A stretch of 64,000 nucleotides of DNA. It comes from Lactobacillus hominis DSM 23910 = CRBIP 24.179 (GTDB taxonomy: Bacteria; Bacillota; Bacilli; Lactobacillales; Lactobacillaceae). The notes under the pieces were generated by a model. It was given only the letters and a program-made list of their open reading frames with translations. It made no database searches and was not told the origin of the DNA. The stretch's first letter is position 1. Each line of letters opens with the position of its first letter. A program made the position numbers and the translations under genes. Of this stretch, positions 15,664 through 24,332 are shown piece after piece. The stretch is from positions 62,001-126,000 of the forward strand of contig NZ_CAKE01000002.1 of assembly GCF_000296835.1 (NCBI RefSeq). The letters run 5' to 3'.

Positions 15664-16196
15664 ATCAATCAAACAATCATTTAAGAGAATACATTTATAT
15701 AGCTATTTTGTGCAGTCAGGGAATAATTTTAGGAATTATTGAACAAGCTTTTCCTCCAATTTTTCCTTTTGCACCAGGAGCAAAATTAGGACTAGCAAAT
15801 TTAATTACTGTGATATCCCTATTTACTTTGCCCATTTCAGACTGTGTTTTACTGCTTTATTTACGTCTAGTTTTAACGGCACTAATCAGTGGCGGTGCTA
15901 GTTTATTTTTGTATTCTTTAGCTGGATCTACTTTAAGTTTTATTGCCATGCTAATAGTAAAAAAATGCTATCCTAAGTTTATGTCAATCATTGGCATTTC
16001 GATTGTCGGTGGTGCTTTTCACAATTTAGGGCAACTTTTAATCGCTATTTGGCTGGCACAAGCACCTTCTTTAATTTTATATTTACCCGTCCTCACAATT
16101 ATGGGTATCTTAAGTGGTACCTTAATTGGTATATGTTCAAAATTTTTATTAAACCATGTTCAAAATTTCAATTTCATCAATTCAAAACTTCATTAG
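15660..16196 (+). CDS. eetB: EetB: Gx-transporter/HepI-like membrane protein
   Basis: A 178-residue integral membrane protein with five or six helices, of the 'Gx transporter' family (often named heptaprenyl diphosphate synthase component I, and S-component-like). The FAPGAKLGLANLITVI motif is diagnostic. It overlaps eetA by four bases and is followed at 16 bases by the polyprenyl synthase gene, the same order as in the Listeria electron-transfer locus. It may present flavin or quinone-related material to EetA; its biochemical activity is unknown. Confidence 0.88.
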   Translation: MNQSNNHLREYIYIAILCSQGIILGIIEQAFPPIFPFAPGAKLGLANLITVISLFTLPISDCVLLLYLRLVLTALISGGASLFLYSLAGSTLSFIAMLIVKKCYPKFMSIIGISIVGGAFHNLGQLLIAIWLAQAPSLILYLPVLTIMGILSGTLIGICSKFLLNHVQNFNFINSKLH

Positions 16197-16212
16197 CCGG
16201 AAAGGTAAAAGA

Positions 16213-17208
16213 ATGAAAAATAAATTTGCTTTTTGGGATGAATTTCCGGAAATCCAAAAAGATGTTATGACTGTTAACAAAATAATTCTTAGTCATGTAA
16301 AAAACATGCGTGGCACATTAGGCGATGCATTATGGGATACCTTCGATGTTCCTGGCAAGATGCTGCGTCCTGGTTTTGTAATGCTGTTTGGTCAATTTGG
16401 ACCAAAAGCAAAAGAAAACCACCAAGAATTATTAAATATTGCAACTTCAATTGAAACTCTGCATAATGCCACTTTAATTCACGACGATATTATCGATGAA
16501 TCAGATACACGTCATGGCAAAAAGTCAATCCAAGCTAAATACGGTAAACACATTGCTGTGTATGCTGGCGATTATTTATTTGCTATTTCACTAACTTTAC
16601 TTAGCGATAATACTAAAAGTCTTGGCACGGTTAAAGTAGATGGCGAAACCATGCAAGATATTTTAATCGGCGAAACTGAGCAATATAACAATGCCTACAA
16701 TGATCAGATCTCTGAAAAGCAATATTTAAACCAAATTAAAGGTAAAACCGGTGTCTTGTTTGGCTTATCTTGCTTTATTGGAGCTTATGAATCAGGAATT
16801 AAAGCCACTCAAGCTGTTAAAGCTCGTAAATTTGGCGAATATTTAGGTCAAGCTTTTCAATTAAAAGATGATATTTTAGATTACACCAGTAGTGCAGAAG
16901 CATTTAAAAAACCGGTTTTATTAGATGTTAAAGATGGCGTTTACTCTGGTCCATTAATTTTTGCCTTGCAAAAAGATAAAGATGGCCGTCTGCACGAGCT
17001 TTTAAAATTTGGCAAAGACCTCAGCCAAGAACAGCTTCTTGAAATTGACAAGCTAGTTAACAATTACGGCGGCGTTGAAAGAGCCCAAAAGTTAGCTGAT
17101 GAATATACTCAAAAGGCTCTGAACAGTTTAAGAAAGAACTGGCCTGATAATGAAACACGAGCTCAAATTGAAAAATTAACTAAAAAGCTTTTAGGCAGAA
17201 AATATTAA
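16213..17208 (+). CDS. dmkB: Polyprenyl diphosphate synthase (DmkB/HepT type)
   Basis: A 331-residue trans-prenyl synthase that elongates allylic diphosphate to the side chain of (demethyl)menaquinone. Both aspartate-rich motifs are present: DDIID (residues 91-95) in LIHDDIIDESDTRHG and DDILD (219-223). The ATG at 16213 is preceded by GGAAAGG at seven bases; an in-frame start 19 codons earlier inside eetB was rejected. It is the last gene of the ndh2-eetA-eetB-dmkB unit. The enzyme probably supplies the prenyl tail to the UbiA-type transferase at 30956-31912. Confidence 0.9.
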   Translation: MKNKFAFWDEFPEIQKDVMTVNKIILSHVKNMRGTLGDALWDTFDVPGKMLRPGFVMLFGQFGPKAKENHQELLNIATSIETLHNATLIHDDIIDESDTRHGKKSIQAKYGKHIAVYAGDYLFAISLTLLSDNTKSLGTVKVDGETMQDILIGETEQYNNAYNDQISEKQYLNQIKGKTGVLFGLSCFIGAYESGIKATQAVKARKFGEYLGQAFQLKDDILDYTSSAEAFKKPVLLDVKDGVYSGPLIFALQKDKDGRLHELLKFGKDLSQEQLLEIDKLVNNYGGVERAQKLADEYTQKALNSLRKNWPDNETRAQIEKLTKKLLGRKY

Positions 17209-17216
17209 ATTAATTT

Positions 17217-17250
17217 CAATCAAGATCAAATGATCTTGATTTTTTTATTT
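17217..17250 (+). terminator. Terminator of the ndh2-eet-dmkB operon
   Basis: AATCAAGATCA-AAT-GATCTTGATT followed by TTTTTAT directly after dmkB. Confidence 0.9.
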
Positions 17251-17357
17251 CTTAACTTTTTCTAAATTCTCTTTGGTAATTCTTAAACTTTCTTTTGCCT
17301 TTCTTTATATATAATTGATTACTGTAATATCTAAATTTAGGAAAGTAGGAAAATGTT

Positions 17358-18578
17358 TTGGAAAATAAAAAGCAAAGTTATTTTGCTTGGTGGGTTTTTA
17401 TCGCCAGTTGTTTGATCTCTTTGGTAGGATTTGGCTTAATCGTAAATACCATTGGCTTATTCTTTGAACCTATCAGCAAAAGTTTCAATGCTAGTCGCGC
17501 CAACGTTGCACTCATGACTACCTTTCAAAATGCCGCTGCAGCAATTACTCTTTTGTTTGCCGGTAAAGTTATGGCAAAGTTTAACTTGCGTTGGCTTTTA
17601 ACAGGCTGTTTTGCAATTATCGGTTTGAGTATGCTCTCTTTAACTCAAGCCCATAGCTTAGTTCATTTCTATATTGCTTGGACAATTATAGGAATTTGTC
17701 AACCAATTGCTATTACTTTATCTATTCCAGTATTACTTGGAAACTGGTTCAATGAAAAATTAGGTACCGTAATGGGTATTGCACTTGGTGTTTCTGCATT
17801 TGGTGGTACTGTCTTTAATCCAATTATTGGTGGCGTAATCACTAAAGCTGGCTGGCGCAACGGTTTTGTTTGTGAAGCTTTATTAATTTTATTGATCTTA
17901 GTTCCAACCGCCTTCTTTTTGCAAGCTAAACCAAATGAAAAACACCTAGCTTATGGTGAAAAGCAAGTCAAAAAAGAAGAAAAGATTGAAAATTCTGGTT
18001 TCACCTTAAAGCAAGCTCTCCATAAACCAGTCTTTTATGCTTTAGCTTTTGCAATGCTTGCTTTGCAATTTGTTTCAGGTACTGTACAACATATTTCTGG
18101 TCACATAGTAAACATTGGCTTGCCATTAACTACTGGAGCAACTGTGGTTTCAGGAGTTATGCTAGGAGCTGCTGCTGGTAAGATTTCGATCGGATTTTTC
18201 TTAGATAGATTTAACGCTAGAGTTGTATTATTTTTCTATTCATTATTCGGCTTATTAGGCTGGGGCGGACAAATCTTATTGCATAATTCAGCACAATTAG
18301 TGGCATCAGCCTTTGTATTAGGTTTAGGTCAAGGCGTCTGCTTAGTTGCATTACCATATCTTATTCGACAAGAATTTGGTGCAAAAGATTATAGTAATAT
18401 TCTTTCTGTAATTAACATGCTTGGCGCCTTTGCAATGTCAGCTTCAGTATACCTTGTTGGATTATTCTTTGATCAAACTGGCTCATATAATTTAGGTTGG
18501 ACAATTAATGCAATTGCCTATATCGCAAGTTTTGTTGCTTTAGTTTTAACTTTAAAAAAACAAAACGCTAAATCTTAA
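17358..18578 (+). CDS. OFA-family MFS transporter
   Basis: A 406-residue, 12-helix major facilitator of the oxalate/formate antiporter-like family, with the N-terminal YFAWWVFIASCLISLVGFG and the loop 2-3 region GKVMAKFNLRW. The substrate is probably a monocarboxylate or other organic acid but cannot be told. The TTG at 17358 is seven bases after AGGA; a nearby ATG (17353) is in another frame. A separate terminator lies before and after, so it is a single-gene unit. It is inserted between the electron-transfer operon and the glycerate kinase gene. Confidence 0.85.
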   Translation: MENKKQSYFAWWVFIASCLISLVGFGLIVNTIGLFFEPISKSFNASRANVALMTTFQNAAAAITLLFAGKVMAKFNLRWLLTGCFAIIGLSMLSLTQAHSLVHFYIAWTIIGICQPIAITLSIPVLLGNWFNEKLGTVMGIALGVSAFGGTVFNPIIGGVITKAGWRNGFVCEALLILLILVPTAFFLQAKPNEKHLAYGEKQVKKEEKIENSGFTLKQALHKPVFYALAFAMLALQFVSGTVQHISGHIVNIGLPLTTGATVVSGVMLGAAAGKISIGFFLDRFNARVVLFFYSLFGLLGWGGQILLHNSAQLVASAFVLGLGQGVCLVALPYLIRQEFGAKDYSNILSVINMLGAFAMSASVYLVGLFFDQTGSYNLGWTINAIAYIASFVALVLTLKKQNAKS

Positions 18579-18589
18579 TTATCACTTTT

Positions 18590-18618
18590 AAAAGCTCACA
18601 TTTTATTGTGAGCTTTTT
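18590..18618 (+). terminator. Terminator after the MFS gene
   Basis: AAAAGCTCACA pairs with TGTGAGCTTTT around TTTTAT, followed by a T. Confidence 0.85.
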
Positions 18619-18657
18619 GAGTTACACTAAAAATAACTATATTGTGGAGGCAAAAAA

Positions 18658-19800
18658 ATGAAAATTGTAATTGCACCAGATTCATTTAAGGGCTCTCTTT
18701 CGAGCAATGAAGTAAGCACCGCTATTAAAACTGGACTTAAAAAGATTTTTCCTGAAGCAAGTTATACCAGTATTCCCATGGCTGATGGTGGCGAAGGAAC
18801 AATGGATGCACTAGTTCAAGCTAGTAATGGTACTTATTTTACTGAAAAAATTTTAGACCCATTGAATCATTTAGCGCAAGCAAAATGGGGACTTTTAGGC
18901 GACAAAAAAACAGCCATCATTGAAATGGCTCAAGCCAGCGGCCTACAATTTGTAAATTCTCAAACTGCTAATCCTTTAAAAACTTCCACTTTTGGTACAG
19001 GACAGCTTATCAAAAAAGCCTTAGATCACGGCGTAAATAAAATTATTATAGGTCTTGGTGGAAGTGCTACAAATGATGCCGGGAGTGGAATGACTCAAGC
19101 TTTAGGCGCACATTTTCTAGATAAAAATGGAGACGAAGTAAAAGCTTGTGGTGGCAATTTAAATTTAATCCAGAAAATTGATCTGAGCAATTTAGATGAT
19201 CGTCTTGCTAAAACCGCTATTATTTTGGCTTGTGACGTTTCTAATTCACTAATTGGCGCAAATGGTGCTTCTTATGTATTTGGTCCGCAAAAAGGCGCAA
19301 GCAATGAAATGGTTGAATTATTAGATAAAAATCTAACCTACTTTTCTGATTTAGTTAAAAAACAATTGCACAAAGACTATGCTTTTAAAGCCGGCGCAGG
19401 TGCTGCTGGCGGCTTAGGATATGGATTAATGGTTTTTGCTAATGCTAAGATTCAATCAGGCGTAGAAACTGTTTTAAAATATACTAACTTTGCTAAAAAA
19501 GTCCAAGATGCTGACTTCGTTTTTACCGGTGAAGGCGCAAGCGATTATCAAACCCAATTTGGCAAAACCCCTTTTGGTGTAGCTAAGCTAAGTAAAAGAA
19601 TCACTCCTAATTGCAGCGTTATTTGTCTAACCGGCAACATGGGAACCAAAATTGACGAACTATATGGAAAAGATAAAATCGATGCCATCTTTACTACTGA
19701 AACTGGCGCTAAAGAATTACGACAAGCAATGAAGGATAGCTTTGATGATATAGCAATCGTCTCAGAAAATATCGCCCGCTTAATAAAAAGTATTAGATGA
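18658..19800 (+). CDS. Glycerate kinase
   Basis: A 380-residue glycerate kinase of the GarK/GlxK class I family that phosphorylates D-glycerate for entry into lower glycolysis. The start MKIVIAPDSFKGSLSS is diagnostic, as are MADGGEGTMDA, GLGGSATNDAGSGM and FTGEGASDYQTQFGKTP. The length agrees with the family. A TGGAGG site is eight bases upstream. It is convergent with the gluconate kinase gene, with a shared terminator. Confidence 0.95.
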   Translation: MKIVIAPDSFKGSLSSNEVSTAIKTGLKKIFPEASYTSIPMADGGEGTMDALVQASNGTYFTEKILDPLNHLAQAKWGLLGDKKTAIIEMAQASGLQFVNSQTANPLKTSTFGTGQLIKKALDHGVNKIIIGLGGSATNDAGSGMTQALGAHFLDKNGDEVKACGGNLNLIQKIDLSNLDDRLAKTAIILACDVSNSLIGANGASYVFGPQKGASNEMVELLDKNLTYFSDLVKKQLHKDYAFKAGAGAAGGLGYGLMVFANAKIQSGVETVLKYTNFAKKVQDADFVFTGEGASDYQTQFGKTPFGVAKLSKRITPNCSVICLTGNMGTKIDELYGKDKIDAIFTTETGAKELRQAMKDSFDDIAIVSENIARLIKSIR

Positions 19801-19832
19801 AAAGGCCGAGCATTTTGCCCGGCTTTTATTGT
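19799..19832. terminator. Bidirectional terminator between glycerate and gluconate kinase genes
   Basis: AAAGGCCGAGC-ATTTT-GCCCGGCTTTT, with T tracts usable from both sides; it overlaps the last codons of the minus-strand gene. Confidence 0.82.
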
Positions 19833-21334
19833 ATGCTATCGCTTAATTCATTTTTTAATCTAGCTAATGCATGATAATTCTTCTCTAAATCATGTTCAAT
19901 TTGTTTATACAAGGTAAAAATTTTTTGATATTTAAGCGCATTTATTTCATTTGGAAAATAAATTTTCTCATCTCCAGCAAAATCTTTGATATCATTTAAA
20001 GTTTCGCTTTTTCCTAGCGCTTGACGCGCTAAAAACATAGCTGCAAAAGCGCCACTTTGTTTTTGCTTTACCTTAACTGTGGGCAAATTAAAAATATCAG
20101 CAATTAACTGGCAAATAAAATTACTTTTAGTAAAACCGCCAGTAAGTTTTAAACATCTTGGTTTACCAACATTATCTAGCAATCCTTCAGCAGCCATTTT
20201 CATGTTTAAAATTAGTCCTTCGATAACAGCCCTGGCTAATTCAGCTTTTTGATGTTGGCGAGTAAGCCCCACGAAAGAACCACTAGCCTCTGAATTCCAG
20301 ATCGGTGCCCTCTCTCCGCCTAAATATGGATAAAATAAAAGTCCTTTACTACCGACACTTGCGACAGCAGCTAATGTAAGATAATCTTCAAAAGTTGCAT
20401 CTGATCCAAGCAATGCATTTTTTGCCCATTGTAAAACAATTCCACCATTGTTAATGGGACCACCTACTAGATAATGAGTATGATCCACAGGATAGCAAAA
20501 AACGCGCTTATAAGCATCTTTAATTAGATATGGTGCAATTACCCTAATTGCAGCAGAAGTCCCGACATTGATTGCAAAATTTTCATTATTAAGCACATTA
20601 ACACCAATTGTAGATGAATAGCCATCGCTTGCGCCTAAAATTACCTTGGTATCAGTTTGCAAACCTAATTTTTGAGCATAATAAGGCAAAACATTGCCAA
20701 CAATCATTGTCGGAGCAGCAACTTCAGGTAGTTGCTTTTTTTTAATTTCTGCTTTTTCAAGCATGTCTGAATCCCATTGCTGTGTTTTTAAATTAAATAG
20801 CCCTGTCCCAGCAGCCATTGTTGTATCTGTCATCAATTTATTGGTCAGACGATAAACAACATACTCCTTGATACCTATCCAATAATTAGCCTGTTCAAAC
20901 AATTGTGGATGTTCATTTTTAAGCCACATTAATTTATATATTGGTGCCATTGCATGTGGCGGCATCCCTGTTTGACTGTAAACTTGATCAGCCAAATTGC
21001 TATTTTTAGCTTCTTGAACAACCTTTTGACTGCGATTATCAGCCCAAGTGATACTATTAGTCAGCAACTGTTTATTTTTATCAAGTCCAATCAAACTGTG
21101 CATTTGAGCTGACCAAGATATAGCTTTAATATTTTTACTGCCATTTTGACTTAGCTTAAAAATCACGTCTTGCACGGCAGAAAAAATAACCTCAGGGTCT
21201 TCAACCGCTTTTCCATTTTGATCTTGGATTAAGGGATATGACTTGCTAGCTTGACCTTCTACTTGCGCATTTTCATCATATAAAATTCCCTTAGTTGCTG
21301 TAGTTCCAATATCGATGCCTAAAATATAGTCCAT
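19826..21334 (-). CDS. gntK: Gluconate kinase, FGGY family
   Basis: A 502-residue FGGY carbohydrate kinase. The phosphate-1 motif is GIDIGTTATKG and the C-terminal signature region LKLTGGFTKSNFICQLIADI is clear. The N-terminal half (YSQTGMPPHAMAPIYKLMWL) fits gluconokinases of lactic acid bacteria, which feed 6-phosphogluconate to the pentose phosphate pathway; xylulokinase is a less likely alternative. There is no permease next to it. It stands alone on the minus strand. Confidence 0.82.
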   Translation of the reverse strand: MDYILGIDIGTTATKGILYDENAQVEGQASKSYPLIQDQNGKAVEDPEVIFSAVQDVIFKLSQNGSKNIKAISWSAQMHSLIGLDKNKQLLTNSITWADNRSQKVVQEAKNSNLADQVYSQTGMPPHAMAPIYKLMWLKNEHPQLFEQANYWIGIKEYVVYRLTNKLMTDTTMAAGTGLFNLKTQQWDSDMLEKAEIKKKQLPEVAAPTMIVGNVLPYYAQKLGLQTDTKVILGASDGYSSTIGVNVLNNENFAINVGTSAAIRVIAPYLIKDAYKRVFCYPVDHTHYLVGGPINNGGIVLQWAKNALLGSDATFEDYLTLAAVASVGSKGLLFYPYLGGERAPIWNSEASGSFVGLTRQHQKAELARAVIEGLILNMKMAAEGLLDNVGKPRCLKLTGGFTKSNFICQLIADIFNLPTVKVKQKQSGAFAAMFLARQALGKSETLNDIKDFAGDEKIYFPNEINALKYQKIFTLYKQIEHDLEKNYHALARLKNELSDSIQ

Positions 21335-21370
21335 TTTTTACTCACTATCATTATTAATTTTGAAATTCTC

Positions 21371-21403
21371 TAAAAAAAAGAACAACCACAATGGTTGTTC
21401 TTT
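21371..21403 (-). terminator. Terminator after the 71-residue protein
   Basis: AAAGAACAACCA-TTG-TGGTTGTTCTTT followed by TTTTT on the minus strand. A second inverted repeat, GTGGTCA/TGACCAC at 21405-21428, lies between it and the stop codon. Confidence 0.88.
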
Positions 21404-21452
21404 GGTGGTCAAACATACGCGTGACCACTGTGCGTAGAATAATTAGGAATTG

Positions 21453-21668
21453 TTATTTCTTAAGATTTTCGTTTACGAAGGCTTCGATCTTGTCGTCTGA
21501 GTCTTTCAAAAATGGAAGCATATCTTGCTCCGTCTTCATGGTATCTCTACCATTTTTCTCCATGAAGTAGTCCCAAAGGGCATCTCTAACTGGCATATCT
21601 GAATCACTCCAGTCAAAAACTTCCTTCATGTGACGATCTAACAATTCTGTTTTAATAATCTCTGCCAT
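21453..21668 (-). CDS. Conserved small acidic protein, unknown function
   Basis: A 71-residue soluble, acidic protein rich in Asp, Glu and Met ([20 protein letters not shown]). No signal peptide, membrane segment or known domain was recognised. An AGGAGGTAATT site precedes the ATG and a strong terminator follows, so it is a well-expressed single-gene unit. It lies between the gluconate kinase gene and the sigma-factor gene. The name rests on its gene-like signals, not on a family match. Confidence 0.75.
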   Translation of the reverse strand: MAEIIKTELLDRHMKEVFDWSDSDMPVRDALWDYFMEKNGRDTMKTEQDMLPFLKDSDDKIEAFVNENLKK

Positions 21669-21742
21669 CTTAGAATTACCTCCTAAATAAATTCTACAAG
21701 ATTAATTATAACCCTTTTGGTGCTAGTAACACAAAATTTATA

Positions 21743-22306
21743 CTATTTATCAAAATTAAATACTTCCAGCATCTTTCTCTTTATCCTACCTTTAGCTGTG
21801 ATTAATTGTTCAATGCCGCAGGCAGCTTTTTGCGCAGCGAGTTCAATATCAAGTTTTCCCAATAATACTAAAAAGGCATATAGTTCTGTGATACTCAATT
21901 TAGATAAAAAATATTGATATCTCGCATTTACCGGATATTCGCTTAATTCTATCGAGCTTTCATTAATCGCACCACTTTCTTTGATCACCTCATATGAAAC
22001 TGCCCTTGAATAAGGTTCGCGCTGTTTAGCTAATTCATAACGCAATAAGTTTTTGGCATGATTTACAAAATTAGCTTTAAAAAATGCTCCAAAATCTTTA
22101 CTCTTTTTCAGATCAAACAAGCAGCACGTTTCATAGCAAATAATTAAGGCTTCCTGCATCCAATCATCAATATCAAAATGACGAATATAAATCTGCGAAC
22201 GCACATTATTGACTACAGGCTGATAGCGCATAGTTAATTCAAATAAAGCATCATTGTCTTTAGCTTTAACTTTTTCAATTAATTCATAATCAGAAAAATA
22301 TTTCAT
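21743..22306 (-). CDS. SigH/ComX-like alternative sigma factor
   Basis: A 187-residue sigma-70-family protein. Region 2 is visible as ALFELTMRYQPVVNNV and FDIDDWMQEALIICYET; the C-terminal region 4 is divergent (ITELYAFLVLLGKLDIELAA). It occupies the place of sigH in the order cysS-mrnC-rlmB-(yacP)-sigH-rpmG known from Bacillus. In streptococci and lactobacilli the orthologue (ComX/SigX) directs competence genes. The ATG at 22306 is six bases from GGAG; an upstream in-frame GTG overlaps that site. The assignment of function is by position and region 2. Confidence 0.82.
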   Translation of the reverse strand: MKYFSDYELIEKVKAKDNDALFELTMRYQPVVNNVRSQIYIRHFDIDDWMQEALIICYETCCLFDLKKSKDFGAFFKANFVNHAKNLLRYELAKQREPYSRAVSYEVIKESGAINESSIELSEYPVNARYQYFLSKLSITELYAFLVLLGKLDIELAAQKAACGIEQLITAKGRIKRKMLEVFNFDK

Positions 22307-22410
22307 AAAATACTCCACTTCCTAGTAAATGTTTTTTACAGGATAGGTGAAGCAATAGATTACTCTTAAGCAAACAAACGTTTAAAGAATTCAGTATTAA
22401 GATTTTGTAT

Positions 22411-22447
22411 AAAAAAAGAGATACAAATTATATTTTTTGCATCTCTT
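22411..22447 (-). terminator. Terminator after the DUF4097 lipoprotein gene
   Basis: AAGAGATGCAAA pairs with TTTGTATCTCTT on the minus strand (one mismatch-like G-U), followed by seven T residues. A separate perfect 22-bp palindrome (AAATATTTCC/GGAAATATTT) follows the gene at 22450-22471. Confidence 0.82.
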
Positions 22448-22469
22448 GAAAATATTTCCTGGGAAATAT

Positions 22470-23132
22470 TTATTGAATTGTAATATCGCCAGAATCGCTT
22501 TCTGCTTTTAACAAGTGCTGGGCATGAGCATTCTTTTTAAAGCTTCCGTTTTCAACATTTTTATCAAAGAAATCAATGTCACCACTATCGGCTTCTAAAT
22601 CATAACCATCAAATGGGGTATGGCTAATGTTAATATCGCCGCTATCGGTTTCTATATCTGCACGGGCAATTTTACTGTTAGTGATATTAATATCGCCACT
22701 GTCTGCTTCTAGTTTAGCTTTACGTACAACATTTGCTTTTATAATGCTTATATCGCCTGCATCGTTTTCAACAGATAAATTATTTAATTTACCAGCTGGA
22801 ATGATAATCGTTAATTTAGTAGCTGAAGTTGAAATAGTAGATGGCATTTTTTTCTTTTGATCAATTATCAACGTACCATTATTAATTTTTACCTCTGGCT
22901 TTAATTTACTACCACCATGATAAAGAACTTTGAAACTTTTACCGGACCTGATTGTTACATCACTAATTTCTAAATTAGCTTTTATTCTTGAAAAAGTCTT
23001 TGTAGTCAAAGTCTTTTTAACAGTTTTTCCTGGATCATAAGACTTAGAATCTTGCTTGCTGCAAGCACTTAAAGCACCTATACCTGCAATAGCTAAGATA
23101 AATACTAAAAATAATTTTGTGATTTTTTTCAT
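22470..23132 (-). CDS. DUF4097-type surface lipoprotein with DSGDI repeats
   Basis: A 220-residue lipoprotein: signal peptide with lipobox LSAC (Cys24), then a beta-helix-like domain. Five copies of an (E)xDSGDI/DAGDI unit, spaced about 20 residues, form the regular turns of a right-handed parallel beta-solenoid, as in the DUF4097 (putative adhesin) family. No enzymatic motif is present. It lies between rlmB and the sigma-factor gene on the same strand, a place where Bacillus has yacP. The function is unknown; a cell-surface or stress-related role is likely. Confidence 0.85.
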   Translation of the reverse strand: MKKITKLFLVFILAIAGIGALSACSKQDSKSYDPGKTVKKTLTTKTFSRIKANLEISDVTIRSGKSFKVLYHGGSKLKPEVKINNGTLIIDQKKKMPSTISTSATKLTIIIPAGKLNNLSVENDAGDISIIKANVVRKAKLEADSGDINITNSKIARADIETDSGDINISHTPFDGYDLEADSGDIDFFDKNVENGSFKKNAHAQHLLKAESDSGDITIQ

Positions 23133-23146
23133 ACAGAAGCCTTCTT

Positions 23147-23902
23147 TTAATTTAATGGGTGACGACTATTAAACATCTGATAAAGCATCACGCCAGTTGC
23201 TACGCTAGCATTAAGTGATTGCACATGCCCAATCATCGGAATAGTCAAAGTCTGATCCATCTGTTTAAGAAGCAGCGGGGAAATACCTTTTCCTTCGTTA
23301 CCAATTACTAAAACTGTCTTTCCTTTTGCATCCCACAAACGATAATCAGTGCCACTCATTGCAGTACCAAAGAACCAGTAACCACGTTCTTTTAACCACT
23401 TAGTAGTTTGCACTAAGTTATTTACACGAGCTACTGGCACATGATCGATTGCTCCAGTAGATGTTTTAGCTACTACGCTTGTTAAGCCACTTGCTCTTCT
23501 TTTAGGAATGATCACTGCATCAACGCCAGTCGCATCGCAAGTTCTTAGAATTGATCCCAAATTGTGTGGATCTTCAATCGAATCTAGCATCAATAAAAAC
23601 GGTTCTTTTCCTTCTTGGTCAAACTTATCAACTAGCTGGTCTAAATCAACATATTCAAATGAAGCAATAGACAATACTAATCCTTGGTGGTTAGCTGAAT
23701 TAGTTAACTGATCAAGTTTGTTTTTAGGAGCATTTTGAATAACTAAATGCTTTTTACGAGCTAATTGATAAACCTGATTAGCAAAGTCTTCTTGAACTCC
23801 TTTTTGCAGAAAAATCTTATTAATTTTTTCAGCATCTTGAGTTTTTAAATAATCTATTCCGGCATGTCTACCGAAAACAAAATCTTCATTAATTGAACTC
23901 AT
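23147..23902 (-). CDS. rlmB: 23S rRNA (guanosine-2'-O) methyltransferase RlmB
   Basis: A 251-residue SpoU/TrmH-family (SPOUT knot) methylase. Motif 1 is NLGSILRTCDATGVDAVI, motif 2 VLVIGNEGKGIS and motif 3 IPMIGHVQSLNASVA. The N-terminal substrate-binding domain starts VFGRHAGIDYLK. In E. coli RlmB modifies G2251 of 23S rRNA. The start overlaps the end of mrnC by 14 bases, with GGAGG inside that gene, so the two are coupled. Confidence 0.94.
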   Translation of the reverse strand: MSSINEDFVFGRHAGIDYLKTQDAEKINKIFLQKGVQEDFANQVYQLARKKHLVIQNAPKNKLDQLTNSANHQGLVLSIASFEYVDLDQLVDKFDQEGKEPFLLMLDSIEDPHNLGSILRTCDATGVDAVIIPKRRASGLTSVVAKTSTGAIDHVPVARVNNLVQTTKWLKERGYWFFGTAMSGTDYRLWDAKGKTVLVIGNEGKGISPLLLKQMDQTLTIPMIGHVQSLNASVATGVMLYQMFNSRHPLN

Positions 23903-24332
23903 CTTCGCTCGCGCCTCCGTGTTCTACTTGTTCAATGCACCACTGACAAATCTGGTCAACACGCTCATGCTCACCTAATAAATCTAGATAGCCAATTAAA
24001 GCTTCAAATCCCGTTGATAAACGATATGTCGTTAAAGATGTATTTTTAGCATGCGTATGACTTTTAGCATTGCGCCCTCTATGAAATACATCTAGCTCAT
24101 CTTCACTCAGCATATCTTCTTGTTCCATCTTAGTAATTAACCAAGCTTGCGCTTTAGCTGAAACATAGTGCGTTGCATACCGCTGGAGCATTTGCGGCTT
24201 TACTATACCTCCTTTGACTAGGTGGCGTCTAATATAAACTTCGTAAACTCCATCGCCAAGATAGGCTAAGGTTAAGGCGCTCATGGTATATGGATTTCTT
24301 TTTTCTTCTTTTAAAACCTTAGGCTTAAGCAC
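23889..24332 (-). CDS. mrnC: Mini-ribonuclease III (MrnC)
   Basis: A 147-residue RNase III domain protein without the double-stranded-RNA-binding domain, which matures 23S rRNA in Firmicutes. The catalytic helix [17 protein letters not shown] is clear, with the downstream [14 protein letters not shown] segment. The GTG start at 24332 overlaps the end of cysS by eight bases and has GAGGTGG upstream. Confidence 0.94.
   Translation of the reverse strand: MLKPKVLKEEKRNPYTMSALTLAYLGDGVYEVYIRRHLVKGGIVKPQMLQRYATHYVSAKAQAWLITKMEQEDMLSEDELDVFHRGRNAKSHTHAKNTSLTTYRLSTGFEALIGYLDLLGEHERVDQICQWCIEQVEHGGASEDEFN

Noticed and set aside
16156-16212. A 19-residue longer start for the polyprenyl synthase.
   Set aside because: It lies inside eetB, has no ribosome site, and the ATG at 16213 has a good one and matches family length.
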